A stretch of 25,353 nucleotides of DNA from Saccoglossus kowalevskii (GCF_000003605.2 NW_003148752.1:1-25353), one strand, 5' to 3'; shown: positions 1 to 7,133, counted from the stretch's first letter. Made by a program: numbers and translations. Notes: a model not told the origin generated them from the letters alone.

Positions 1-63
1 TTTTTCCCGTGATTTTTTGCCTAGCCGAAGCATTAATTGAAATCCAATTCCGACAAATATTCA
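1..63 (+). other. Partial 5S spacer at window start
   Basis: The window opens inside a spacer of the CATTAATTGAAATCC family. It matches the spacers before copies 75 and 105. It holds the T6 run, the TTAAT element near -30 and an AAATATTC form of the palindrome before copy 1. Confidence 0.9.
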
Positions 64-182
64 GCCTACTGCCAAACCATTGCAGAATACACCAGTTCTC
101 GTCCGATCACTGAAGCTAAGCTGCATCGGGCGTGATTAGTACTTGCATGGGAGACGGGCTGGGAATACCACGTGCAGTAGGC
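64..182 (+). rRNA. 5S rRNA copy 1 (class V)
   Basis: Changes: T53C in box A, G72A in the intermediate element, C93G in box C. Same gene as copies 75 and 105. G72A breaks a helix V pair with C105. Closing helix intact. Confidence 0.95.
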
Positions 183-279
183 TGATGAACATTTTTATTC
201 CACCGTACATACTAACATTTTACCGGGATTTTTTACCTAGCCGAAGTATTAAATTACATCCAATTCCGACGAATATTCA

Positions 280-398
280 GCCTACTGCCAAAACATTGCA
301 GAATAAACCAGTTCTCGTCCGATCACTGAAGTTAAGCTGCATCGGGCGTGGTTAGTACTAGCATGGGAGACCGGCTGGGAATACCACGTGCAGTAGGC
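280..398 (+). rRNA. 5S rRNA copy 2 (class M)
   Basis: Changes: C14A, C27A, T81A. Closing helix, loop E and box A intact. Same gene as copy 106. Confidence 0.95.
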
Positions 399-495
399 TT
401 ATCAACATTTTTATTCCACTGTACATACTATCATTTTCCCTTGATTTTTTGCCTAGCCAAAACATTAATTGAAATCCAATTCCGACGAATATTCA

Positions 496-614
496 GCCTA
501 CTGCCAAACCATTGCAGAATACACCAGTTCTCGTCCGATCACTTAAGTTAAGCCGCATCGGGCATGGTTAGGACTTGCACGGGAGACCGGCTGGGAATAC
601 CACGTGCAGTAGGC
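496..614 (+). rRNA. 5S rRNA copy 3 (class S)
   Basis: Changes: G49T plus the class S set T59C, G69A, T77G, T85C. T77G hits the AGUA strand of loop E and G69A breaks a helix V pair, so function is doubtful. Confidence 0.93.
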
Positions 615-711
615 CCATCAACATTTTTATTCCACATTACATTCTAACTTTTTCCCATGATTTTTTGCCCAGACGAAGCATTAAAAGACATACAATTCGG
701 ACGAATATTCA

Positions 712-830
712 GCCTACTGCCAAACCATTGCAGAATACACCAGTTCTCGTCGGATCACTGAAGTTAAGCTGCATCGGGCGTGGTTAGTACTTGCATGGGA
801 GTCCGGGTGGGAATACCACGTGCATTAGGC
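712..830 (+). rRNA. 5S rRNA copy 4
   Basis: Changes: C41G, A91T, C96G, G114T. C96G removes a helix IV pair with G82, and G114T makes a C-U mismatch with base 6 in the closing helix. Partner of copy 115. Confidence 0.94.
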
Positions 831-926
831 TCATCAACATTTTTATTCCACCATAAATACTAACATTTTCCCGGGATTTTTTGCCTAGCCGAAGTACTAA
901 ATTACATCCAATTCCGACGAATATTT

Positions 927-1045
927 GGCTACTGCCAAACCATAGCAGAATACACAAGTCCTCGTCCGATCACTGAAGTTAAGCTGCATCGGGCGTGGTT
1001 AGTACTTGCATGGGAGACCGGCTAGGAATACCACGTGCAGTAGGC
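927..1045 (+). rRNA. 5S rRNA copy 5 (class R)
   Basis: Changes: C2G, T18A, C30A, T34C, G98A. C2G opposes G118 in the closing helix, and the spacer is one base short just before the gene. Partner of copy 116, which shares T34C. Confidence 0.93.
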
Positions 1046-1142
1046 TCATCAACATTTTTATTCCACATTACATACTAACTTTTACCCATGATTTTTGGCC
1101 TATCCGTAGCAGCAAATGACATCCAATTCCGACGAATATTCA

Positions 1143-1261
1143 GCCTACTGCCAAACCATTGCAGAATACACTGGTTCTCGTCCGATCACTGAAGTTAAGC
1201 TGCATTGGGCTTGGTTAGTACTTGCATGGGAGACCGGCTGGGAATACCACGTGCAGTAGGC
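1143..1261 (+). rRNA. 5S rRNA copy 6 (class P)
   Basis: Changes: C30T, A31G, C64T, G69T. G69T places T against C108 in helix V. Followed by a class Q unit, as class P copies usually are. Confidence 0.95.
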
Positions 1262-1358
1262 TTATCAACATTTTTATTCCACCGTACATACCAAATTTTT
1301 CCGGGGATTTTTTGCCTAGCCAAAGCGTTAAACCACAGGCAATTCTGACGAATATTCA

Positions 1359-1477
1359 GCCTACTGTCAAACCATTGCAGAACACACCAGTTCTCGTCCG
1401 ATCACTGAATTTAAGCTGCATCGGGCGTGGTTAGTACTTGCATGGGAGACCGGCTGGGAATACCACGTGCAGTAGGC
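1359..1477 (+). rRNA. 5S rRNA copy 7 (class Q)
   Basis: Only the three class Q changes: C9T, T25C, G52T. C9T leaves a T-G wobble with G111. Box C and loop E match the majority. Confidence 0.95.
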
Positions 1478-1573
1478 TCATCAACATTTTTATTCCACTT
1501 TACATTCTAACTTTTTCCCATGATTTTTCCCCAGACGAAGCATTAAAAGACATACAATTCGGACGAATATTCA

Positions 1574-1693
1574 GCCTACTGCCAAACCATTGCAGAATAC
1601 ACCAGTTCTTGTCCGATCACTGAAGTTAATGCTGCATCGGGCGTGGTTAGTACTTGCATGGGAGTCCGGCTGGGAATACCACGTGCAGTAGGC
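1574..1693 (+). rRNA. 5S rRNA copy 8, one extra base
   Basis: Changes: C37T, A91T and one inserted T after base 56, within box A (GTTAATGCTG). Length 120. Related to copy 57, which lacks the insertion. Confidence 0.93.
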
Positions 1694-1790
1694 TTATCAA
1701 CATTTTTATTTCAAAATACATACTATCTTTTTCCCGTGATTTTTTGCCTAGCCGAAGCATTAATTGAAATCCAATTCCGACAAATATTCA

Positions 1791-1909
1791 GCCTACTGCC
1801 AAACCATTGCAGAATACACCAGTTCTCGTCCGATCACTGAAGCTAAGCTGCATCGGGCGTGGTTAGTACTTGCATGGGAGACGGGCTGGGAATACCACGT
1901 GCATTAGGC
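1791..1909 (+). rRNA. 5S rRNA copy 9 (class V)
   Basis: Changes: T53C, C93G, G114T. The first two match copies 58 and 90; G114T adds a closing-helix mismatch. Confidence 0.95.
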
Positions 1910-2006
1910 TGATGAACATTTTTATTCCACCGTACATACTAACATTTTACCGGGATTTTTTGCCTAGCCGATGTATTAAATTACATCCAATTCCGACGAA
2001 TATTCA

Positions 2007-2125
2007 GCCTACTGCCAAAACATTGCAGAATAAACCAGTTCTCGTCCGATCACTAAAGTTAAGCTGCATCGGGCGTGGTTAGTACTAGCATGGGAGACCG
2101 GCTGGGAATACCACATGCAGTAGGC
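2007..2125 (+). rRNA. 5S rRNA copy 10 (class M)
   Basis: Changes: C14A, C27A, G49A, T81A, G109A. G109A breaks the C68-G109 pair. Copy 59 shares G49A. Confidence 0.94.
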
Positions 2126-2222
2126 TTATCAACATTTTTATTCCACCGTACATACTATCTTTTTCCCTTGATTTTTTGCCTAGCCAAAACATTAATTGAA
2201 ATCCAATTCCGACGAATATTCA

Positions 2223-2341
2223 GCCTACTGCCAAACCATTGCAGAATACACCAGTTCTCGTCCAATCACTGAATATCAGCTGCATCGGGCGTGGTTAGTA
2301 CTTGCATGGGAGACCGGCTGGGAATACCACGTGCAGTAGGC
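2223..2341 (+). rRNA. 5S rRNA copy 11 (class L)
   Basis: Changes: G42A and the box A triple G52T, T53A, A55C. From base 56 onward it equals the majority sequence. Confidence 0.95.
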
Positions 2342-2438
2342 TGATGAACATTTTTATTCCACCGTACATACTAACATTTTACCGGGATTTTTTGCCTAGC
2401 CGAAGTATTAAATTACATCCAATTCCGACGAATATTCA

Positions 2439-2557
2439 GCCTACAGCCAAAACATTGCAGAATAAACCAGTTCTCGTCCGATCACTGAAGTTAAGCTGCA
2501 TCGGGCCTTGTTAGTACTTGCATGGGAGACCGGCTTGGAATACCACGTGCATTAGGC
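2439..2557 (+). rRNA. 5S rRNA copy 12 (class M)
   Basis: Changes: T7A, C14A, C27A, G69C, G71T, G98T, G114T. T7A and G114T give two neighbouring closing-helix mismatches, and two helix V pairs are lost. Same gene as copy 41. Likely poorly folding. Confidence 0.93.
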
Positions 2558-2654
2558 TCATCAACATTTTTATTCCACCGTAAATACTAAATTTTTCCCG
2601 GGATTTTTTGCCTAGCCGAAGTATTAAATTACATCCAATTCCGACGAATATTCA

Positions 2655-2773
2655 GCCTACTGTCAAACCATTGCAGAACACACCAGTTCTCGTCCGATCA
2701 CTGAATATCAGCTGCATCGGGCTTGGTTAGTACTTGCATGGCAGACCGGCTGGGAATACCACGTGCAGTAGGC
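2655..2773 (+). rRNA. 5S rRNA copy 13 (class L)
   Basis: Changes: C9T, T25C, box A triple 52/53/55, G69T, G88C. Followed by a T6 run rather than T5. Confidence 0.94.
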
Positions 2774-2871
2774 TCATCAACATTTTTTATTCCACATTAC
2801 ATACTAAATTTTATCCATGATTTTTTGCCTATCCGTAGCAGTAAATGACATCCAATTCCGACGAATATTCA

Positions 2872-2990
2872 GCCTACTGCCAAACCATTGCAGAATACAC
2901 CAGTTCTCGTCCGATCACTGAAGTTAAGCTGCATTGGGCTTGGTTAGTACTTGCATGGTAGACCGGCTGGGAATACCACGTGCAGTAGGC
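2872..2990 (+). rRNA. 5S rRNA copy 14 (class P)
   Basis: Changes: C64T, G69T, G88T. Same gene as copies 19, 21, 43 and 102. Confidence 0.95.
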
Positions 2991-3087
2991 TTATCAACAT
3001 TTTTATTCCACCGTACATACCAAAATTTTCCGGGGATTTTTTGCCTAGCCAAAGCGTTAAACCACAGGCAATTCTGACGAATATTCA

Positions 3088-3206
3088 GCCTACTGTCAAA
3101 CCATTGCAGAACACACCAGTTCTCGTCCGATCACTGAATTTAAGCTGCATCGGGCGTGGTTAGTACTTGCATGGGAGTCCGGCTGGGAATACCACGAGCA
3201 GTAGGC
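3088..3206 (+). rRNA. 5S rRNA copy 15 (class Q)
   Basis: Changes: C9T, T25C, G52T, A91T, T110A (CACGAGCAG). T110A is shared only with copies 44 and 99. Confidence 0.95.
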
Positions 3207-3303
3207 TTATCAACATTTTTATTCCACCGTAAATACAAACTTTTTCCCGGGATTTGTTGCCTAGCCAAAACATTAATTGAAATCCAATTCCGACGAATAT
3301 TCA

Positions 3304-3422
3304 GCCTACTGCCAAACCATTGCAGAATACACCAGTTCTCGTCCAATCACTGAATATCAGCTGCATCGGGCGTGGTTAGTACTTGCATGGGAGACCGGCT
3401 GGGAATACCACGTGCAGTAGGC
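3304..3422 (+). rRNA. 5S rRNA copy 16 (class L)
   Basis: Changes: G42A and box A triple 52/53/55; same gene as copies 11 and 40. Confidence 0.95.
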
Positions 3423-3519
3423 TGATGAACATTTTTATTCCACCGTACATACTAACATTTTCCCGGGATTTTTTGCCTAGCCGAAGTATTAAATTACATC
3501 CAATTCCGACGAATATTCA

Positions 3520-3638
3520 GCCTACAGCCAAAACATTGCAGAATAAACCAGTTCTCGTCCGATCACTGAAGTTAAGCTGCATCGGGCGTTGTTAGTACTT
3601 GCATGGGAGACCGGCTGGGAATACCACGTGCTTTAGGC
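3520..3638 (+). rRNA. 5S rRNA copy 17 (class M)
   Basis: Changes: T7A, C14A, C27A, G71T, A113T, G114T. A113T restores pairing with A7, the one copy where T7A is compensated. G114T still faces C6. Confidence 0.94.
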
Positions 3639-3735
3639 TCATCAACATTTTTATTCCACAGTAAATACTAACTTTTTCCCGGGATTTTTTGCCTAGCCGA
3701 AGTATTAAATTACATCCAATTCCGACGAATATTCA

Positions 3736-3854
3736 GCCTACTGTCAAACCATTGCAGAACACACCAGTTCTCGTCCGATCACTGAATATCAGCTGCATCG
3801 GGCGTGGTTAGTACTTGCATGGGAGACCGGCTGGGAATACCACGTGCAGTAGGC
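3736..3854 (+). rRNA. 5S rRNA copy 18 (class L)
   Basis: Changes: C9T, T25C and box A triple 52/53/55. Same gene as copies 65, 85, 97, 101 and 111, the most often repeated exact L form. Confidence 0.95.
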
Positions 3855-3952
3855 TCATCAACATTTTTTATTCCACATTACATACTAACTTTTATCCATG
3901 ATTTTTTGCCTATCCGTAGCAGTAAATGACATCCAATTCCGACGAATATTCA

Positions 3953-4071
3953 GCCTACTGCCAAACCATTGCAGAATACACCAGTTCTCGTCCGATCACT
4001 GAAGTTAAGCTGCATTGGGCTTGGTTAGTACTTGCATGGTAGACCGGCTGGGAATACCACGTGCAGTAGGC
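3953..4071 (+). rRNA. 5S rRNA copy 19 (class P)
   Basis: Changes: C64T, G69T, G88T. First member of the P-Q dimer that is duplicated at 4386. Confidence 0.95.
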
Positions 4072-4168
4072 TTATCAACATTTTTATTCCACCGTACATA
4101 CCAAAATTTTCCAGGGATTTTTTGCCTAGCCAAAGCGTTAAACCACAGGCAATTCTGACGAATATTCA

Positions 4169-4287
4169 GCCTACTGTCAAACCATTGCACAACACACCAG
4201 TTCTCGTCCGATCACTGAATATCAGCTGCATCGGGCGTGGTTAGTACTTGCATTGGAGACCGGCTGGGAATACCACGTGCAGTAGGC
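4169..4287 (+). rRNA. 5S rRNA copy 20 (Q position, L box A)
   Basis: Changes: C9T, G22C, T25C, box A triple 52/53/55, G86T. Q-type spacer and 5' part with L-type box A indicate exchange inside the gene. G22C breaks helix II closing pair with C58. Confidence 0.94.
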
Positions 4288-4385
4288 TCATCAACATTTT
4301 TTATTCCACATTACATACTAACTTTTATCCATGATTTTTTGCCTATCCGTAGCAGTAAATGACATCCAATTCCGACGAATATTCA

Positions 4386-4504
4386 GCCTACTGCCAAACC
4401 ATTGCAGAATACACCAGTTCTCGTCCGATCACTGAAGTTAAGCTGCATTGGGCTTGGTTAGTACTTGCATGGTAGACCGGCTGGGAATACCACGTGCAGT
4501 AGGC
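4386..4504 (+). rRNA. 5S rRNA copy 21 (class P)
   Basis: Changes: C64T, G69T, G88T; same gene as copy 19, 433 bp upstream. Confidence 0.95.
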
Positions 4505-4601
4505 TTATCAACATTTTTATTCCACCGTACATACAAAAATTTTCCAGGGATTTTTTGCCTAGCCAAAGCGTTAAACCACAGGCAATTCTGACGAATATTC
4601 A

Positions 4602-4720
4602 GCCTACTGTCAAACCATTGCACAACACACCAGTTCTCGTCCGATCACTGGATTTAAGCTGCATCGGGCGTGGTTAGTACTTGCATGGGAGACCGGCTGG
4701 GAATATCACGTGCAGTAGAC
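4602..4720 (+). rRNA. 5S rRNA copy 22 (class Q)
   Basis: Changes: C9T, G22C, T25C, A50G, G52T, C105T, G118A. G118A mispairs with C2. Its 3' end resembles copy 87. Confidence 0.94.
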
Positions 4721-4817
4721 TCATCAACATTTTTATTCCACGTTACATACTAACTTTTACCAATGATTTTTTGCCTAGCCGTAGCATTAAATGACATCCA
4801 AATCCGACGAATATTCA

Positions 4818-4929
4818 GCCTACTGCCAAATCATTGCAGAATACACCAGTTCTCGTCCGGTCACTGAAGTTAAGCTGCATCGGGCGTGGTTGCATGGGAG
4901 ACCGGCCTGGAATACCATGTGCATTAGGC
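4818..4929 (+). pseudogene. 5S pseudogene copy 23 (7-nt deletion)
   Basis: Bases 75-81 are missing (GGTTGCATGGG), which removes the AGUA strand of loop E and pulls box C 7 bp closer to the intermediate element. Also C14T, A43G, T97C, G98T, C108T, G114T. Length 112. Confidence 0.9.
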
Positions 4930-5026
4930 TCATCAACATTTTTATTCCACCATACATACTAACTTTTTCCCGGGATTTTTTGCCTAGCCGAAGTATTAAA
5001 TTACATCCAATTCCGACGAATATTCA

Positions 5027-5145
5027 GCCTACTGCCAAACCATTGCAGAATACACCAGTTCTCGTCCGATCACTGAAGTTAAGCCGCATCGGGCATGGTT
5101 AGGACTTGCACGTGGGACCGGCTGGGAATACCACGTGCAGTAGGC
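5027..5145 (+). rRNA. 5S rRNA copy 24 (class S)
   Basis: Changes: T59C, G69A, T77G, T85C, G87T, A89G (GCACGTGGGACC). Loop E and box C are both altered. Same 3' haplotype as copy 56. Confidence 0.93.
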
Positions 5146-5241
5146 CCATCAACATTTTTATTCCACATTACATTCTAACTTTTTCCCATTATTTTTTGCC
5201 TTGCCGAAGTACTAAATTACATCCAATTCCGACGAATATTC

Positions 5242-5360
5242 GGCTACTGCCAAACCATAGCAGAATACACCAGTTCTCGTCCGATCACTGAAGTTAAGCT
5301 GCATCGGGCGTGGTTAGTACTTGCATGGGAGACCGGCTAGGAATACCATGTGCAGTAGGC
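5242..5360 (+). rRNA. 5S rRNA copy 25 (class R)
   Basis: Changes: C2G, T18A, G98A, C108T. C108T keeps a G-T wobble with G69. Confidence 0.94.
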
Positions 5361-5457
5361 TCATCAACATTTTTATTCCACATTACATACTAACTTTTAC
5401 CCATGATTTTTTGCCTATCCGTAGCAGTAAAAGACATCCAATTCCGAAGAATATTCA

Positions 5458-5576
5458 GCCTACTGCCAATCCATTGCAGAATACGCCAGTTCTCGTCCGA
5501 TCACTGAAGTTAAGCTGCATTGGGCTTGGTTAGTACTTGCATGGGAGACCGGCTGGGAATACCACGTGCAGTAGGC
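5458..5576 (+). rRNA. 5S rRNA copy 26 (class P)
   Basis: Changes: A13T, A28G, C64T, G69T; same gene as copy 52. Confidence 0.95.
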
Positions 5577-5673
5577 TTATCAACATTTTTATTCCACCGT
5601 ACATACCAAATTTTTCCGTGGATTTTTTGCCTAGCCAAAGAATTAAACCACAGGCAATTCTGACGAATATTCA

Positions 5674-5791
5674 ACCTACTGTCAAACCATTGCAGAACAC
5701 ACCAGTTCTCGTCCGATCACTGAATTTAAGCTGCATCGGGCGTGGTTAGTACTTGCATGGGAGACCGGCTGGGATACCATGTGCATTAGGG
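5674..5791 (+). rRNA. 5S rRNA copy 27, damaged 3' end (class Q)
   Basis: Changes: G1A, C9T, T25C, G52T, loss of one A at 101-102, C108T, G114T, C119G. Both outermost closing bases are changed. The T-run after it is broken to TGTTT, so the first terminator is lost. Probably not functional. Confidence 0.88.
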
Positions 5792-5886
5792 TCATCAACA
5801 TGTTTATCACCATACATACTAACTTTTTCCCGGGATTTTTTGCCTAGCCGAAGTATTAAATTACATCCAATTCCGACAAATATTCA

Positions 5887-6005
5887 GCCTACTGCTAAAC
5901 CATTGTAGAATACACCAGTTCTTGTCCGATCACTGAAGTTAAGCTGCATCGGGCGTGGTTAGTACTTGCATGGGAGTCCGGGTGGGAATACCACGTGCAT
6001 TAGGC
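5887..6005 (+). rRNA. 5S rRNA copy 28
   Basis: Changes: C10T, C20T, C37T, A91T, C96G, G114T. 3' half as in copies 4 and 115. Confidence 0.94.
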
Positions 6006-6101
6006 TCATCAACATTTTTATTCCACCATAAATACTAACTTTTTCCCGGGATTTTTTGCCTAGCCGAAGTACTAAATTACATCCAATTCCGACGAATATT
6101 C

Positions 6102-6220
6102 GGCTACTGCCAAACCATAGCAGAATACACCAGTTCTCGTCCGATCACTGAATTTAAGCTGCATCGGGCGTGGTTAGTACTTGCATGGGAGACCGGCTAG
6201 GAATACCACGTGCAGTAGGC
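6102..6220 (+). rRNA. 5S rRNA copy 29 (class R)
   Basis: Changes: C2G, T18A, G52T, G98A. The only R copy with the G52T box A change. Confidence 0.94.
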
Positions 6221-6317
6221 TCATCAACATTTTTATTCCACATTACATACTAACTTTTACCCAAGATTTTTTGCCTATCCATAGCAGTAAATGACATCCA
6301 ATTCCGACGAATATTCA

Positions 6318-6436
6318 GCCTACTGCCAAACCATTGCAGAATACACCGGTTCTCGTCCGATCACTGAAGTTAAGCTGCATTGGGCTTGGTTAGTACTTGC
6401 ATGGGAGACCGGCTGGGAATACCACGTGCAGTAGGC
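6318..6436 (+). rRNA. 5S rRNA copy 30 (class P)
   Basis: Changes: A31G, C64T, G69T; same gene as copy 47. Confidence 0.95.
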
Positions 6437-6533
6437 TTATCAACATTTTTATTCCACCGTACATACCAATTTTTTCCGGGGGTTTTTTGCCTAGCCAAAG
6501 CGTTAAACCACAGGCAATTGTGACGAATATTCA

Positions 6534-6651
6534 GCCTATTGTCAAACCATTGCAGAACACACCACTTCTCGTCCGATCACTGAAGTTAAGCCGCATCGAG
6601 CATGGTTAGGACTTGCACGGGAGACTGGCTGGGAATACCAAGTGCAGTAGC
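6534..6651 (+). rRNA. 5S rRNA copy 31, Q/S chimera
   Basis: The 5' half is Q-like (C6T, C9T, T25C, G32C) and the 3' half is S-like (T59C, G66A, G69A, T77G, T85C, C93T, C108A). One G is lost near 117. The switch between bases 32 and 59 suggests recombination within the gene. Confidence 0.9.
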
Positions 6652-6739
6652 CCATCACATTTTTATTCCACATTACATTCTAACTTTTTCCCATGATTTT
6701 TGCTAGACGAGCATAAATGACATAAAATCGACGATATCA

Positions 6740-6853
6740 GCACTGCCAAACATGAGAATACACCAGTTCTCGTCCGATCACTGAAGTTAAGCTGCATCGG
6801 GCGTGGTTAGTACTTGCATGGGAGACAGGCTGGGAATACCGCGTGCATTAGGC
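6740..6853 (+). rRNA. 5S rRNA copy 32, damaged 5' end
   Basis: Five bases are missing in the first 22 (GCACTGCC, AAACATGAG); then C93A, A107G, G114T. The preceding spacer has lost many single bases, nearly all from short runs of one base. This may be real decay or uncorrected sequencing error. Confidence 0.82.
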
Positions 6854-6950
6854 TCATCAACATTTTTATTCCACCGTACATACTATCTTTTTCCCGTGAT
6901 TTTCTGCCTAGCCGAAGCATTAATTGAAATCCAATTCCGACAAATATTCA

Positions 6951-7069
6951 GCCTACTGCCAAACCATTGCAGAATACACCAGTTCTCGTCCGATCACTGA
7001 AGTTAAGCTGCATCGGGCGTGGTTAGTACTTGCATGGGAGACGGGCTGGGAATACCACGTGCAGTAGGC
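6951..7069 (+). rRNA. 5S rRNA copy 33, closest to majority sequence
   Basis: This gene specifies the 5S RNA of the large ribosomal subunit, made by polymerase III. It differs from the majority sequence at one base, C93G. The ends pair as a 9-bp helix I (bases 1-9 with 111-119). Helix II pairs G19-G22 with C58-C61 and carries an extra T at 17-18 compared with typical animal genes. Helix V pairs 68-72 with 105-109. Loop E shows AGTA (75-78) opposite GGGAA (98-102), the bulged-G motif. Helix IV has C83-G95 where most animals have G-C, a paired swap. A T5 terminator starts 10 nt downstream. Of the 118 genes it is the best candidate for a working copy. Confidence 0.97.
7000..7047 (+). promoter_or_regulatory. 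Internal control region (example, copy 33)
   Basis: By alignment to the classical animal 5S gene, box A is at gene bases 50-64 (7000-7014), the intermediate element at 67-72 (7017-7022) and box C at 80-97 (7030-7047). TFIIIA binds these elements to recruit TFIIIC, TFIIIB and polymerase III. Copy 33 has the majority base throughout except C93G in box C. Confidence 0.8.
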
Positions 7070-7078
7070 TGATGAACA

Positions 7079-7083
7079 TTTTT
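7079..7083 (+). terminator. Polymerase III T5 terminator (example, copy 33)
   Basis: Five T residues begin 10 nt after the last base of the mature gene (7069). The same TCATCAACATTTTTATTCC context follows most copies, and some have T6. Transcripts would carry a 3' trailer of about 10 nt to be trimmed. Confidence 0.7.
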
Positions 7084-7115
7084 ATTCCACCGTACATACT
7101 AACATTTTCCCGGGA

Positions 7116-7121
7116 TTTTTT
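7116..7121 (+). terminator. Second T-run, possible backup terminator (example)
   Basis: Six T residues in the GGGATTTTTTGCCTAG stretch lie 47 nt past the end of copy 33. This T6 is kept in most spacers and could stop read-through before the next promoter. Confidence 0.45.
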
Positions 7122-7133
7122 GCCTAGCCGAAG

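Larger units (their letters stand above)
2223..3303 (+). repeat. Higher-order repeat L-M-L-P-Q, first run
   Basis: Five consecutive units (copies 11-15) carry gene classes L, M, L (with C9T and T25C), P and Q. The same order follows at once, shifted by exactly 1081 bp, in copies 16-20. It recurs at 8445 with offset 6222. Each gene class sits behind its own spacer type, so the five units moved together. Confidence 0.85.
3304..4385 (+). repeat. Higher-order repeat L-M-L-P-Q, second run
   Basis: Copies 16-20 repeat the class order of copies 11-15; all five gene starts are offset by 1081 bp. Differences are small: the M copy lacks the box C edge changes of copy 12, and the Q-position copy has the class L box A instead of G52T alone. 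Confidence 0.83.
4386..4817 (+). repeat. Tandem duplicate of a P-Q dimer
   Basis: Copies 21-22 repeat copies 19-20 with an offset of 433 bp for both gene starts. Both second members share the rare change G22C, which supports a recent local dimer duplication. They differ mainly in box A and at base 86. Confidence 0.82.
5187..5760 (+). repeat. R-P-Q trimer, matches 10746-11319
   Basis: Copies 25-27 match copies 51-53 with a constant offset of 5559 bp. Shared rare states include A13T and A28G in the P gene, G1A in the Q gene and AATTAAACC in the spacer before the Q gene. Confidence 0.82.

Noticed and set aside
143..355. About 70-residue open frames starting MHGRPAGNTTCSR, repeated about every 216 bp or multiples
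   Set aside because: They start in box C of one 5S gene, cross the spacer and end in the next gene. They recur because 216 is a multiple of 3, and they break where unit length changes. No ribosome-protein signature or coding constraint is visible.
3140..3346. Minus-strand open frames of 61-80 residues
   Set aside because: They are reverse complements of 5S gene plus spacer and recur with the repeat.
7056..7061. CACGTG (E-box-like) palindrome in nearly every gene
   Set aside because: It lies within gene bases 106-111 and is explained by helix V and helix I pairing sequence, not by a transcription factor site.
7121..7130. GCCTAGCC in the spacer resembles the gene start GCCTACTGCC
   Set aside because: Only about six bases match, and no further 5S sequence follows, so there is no support for a relic gene.
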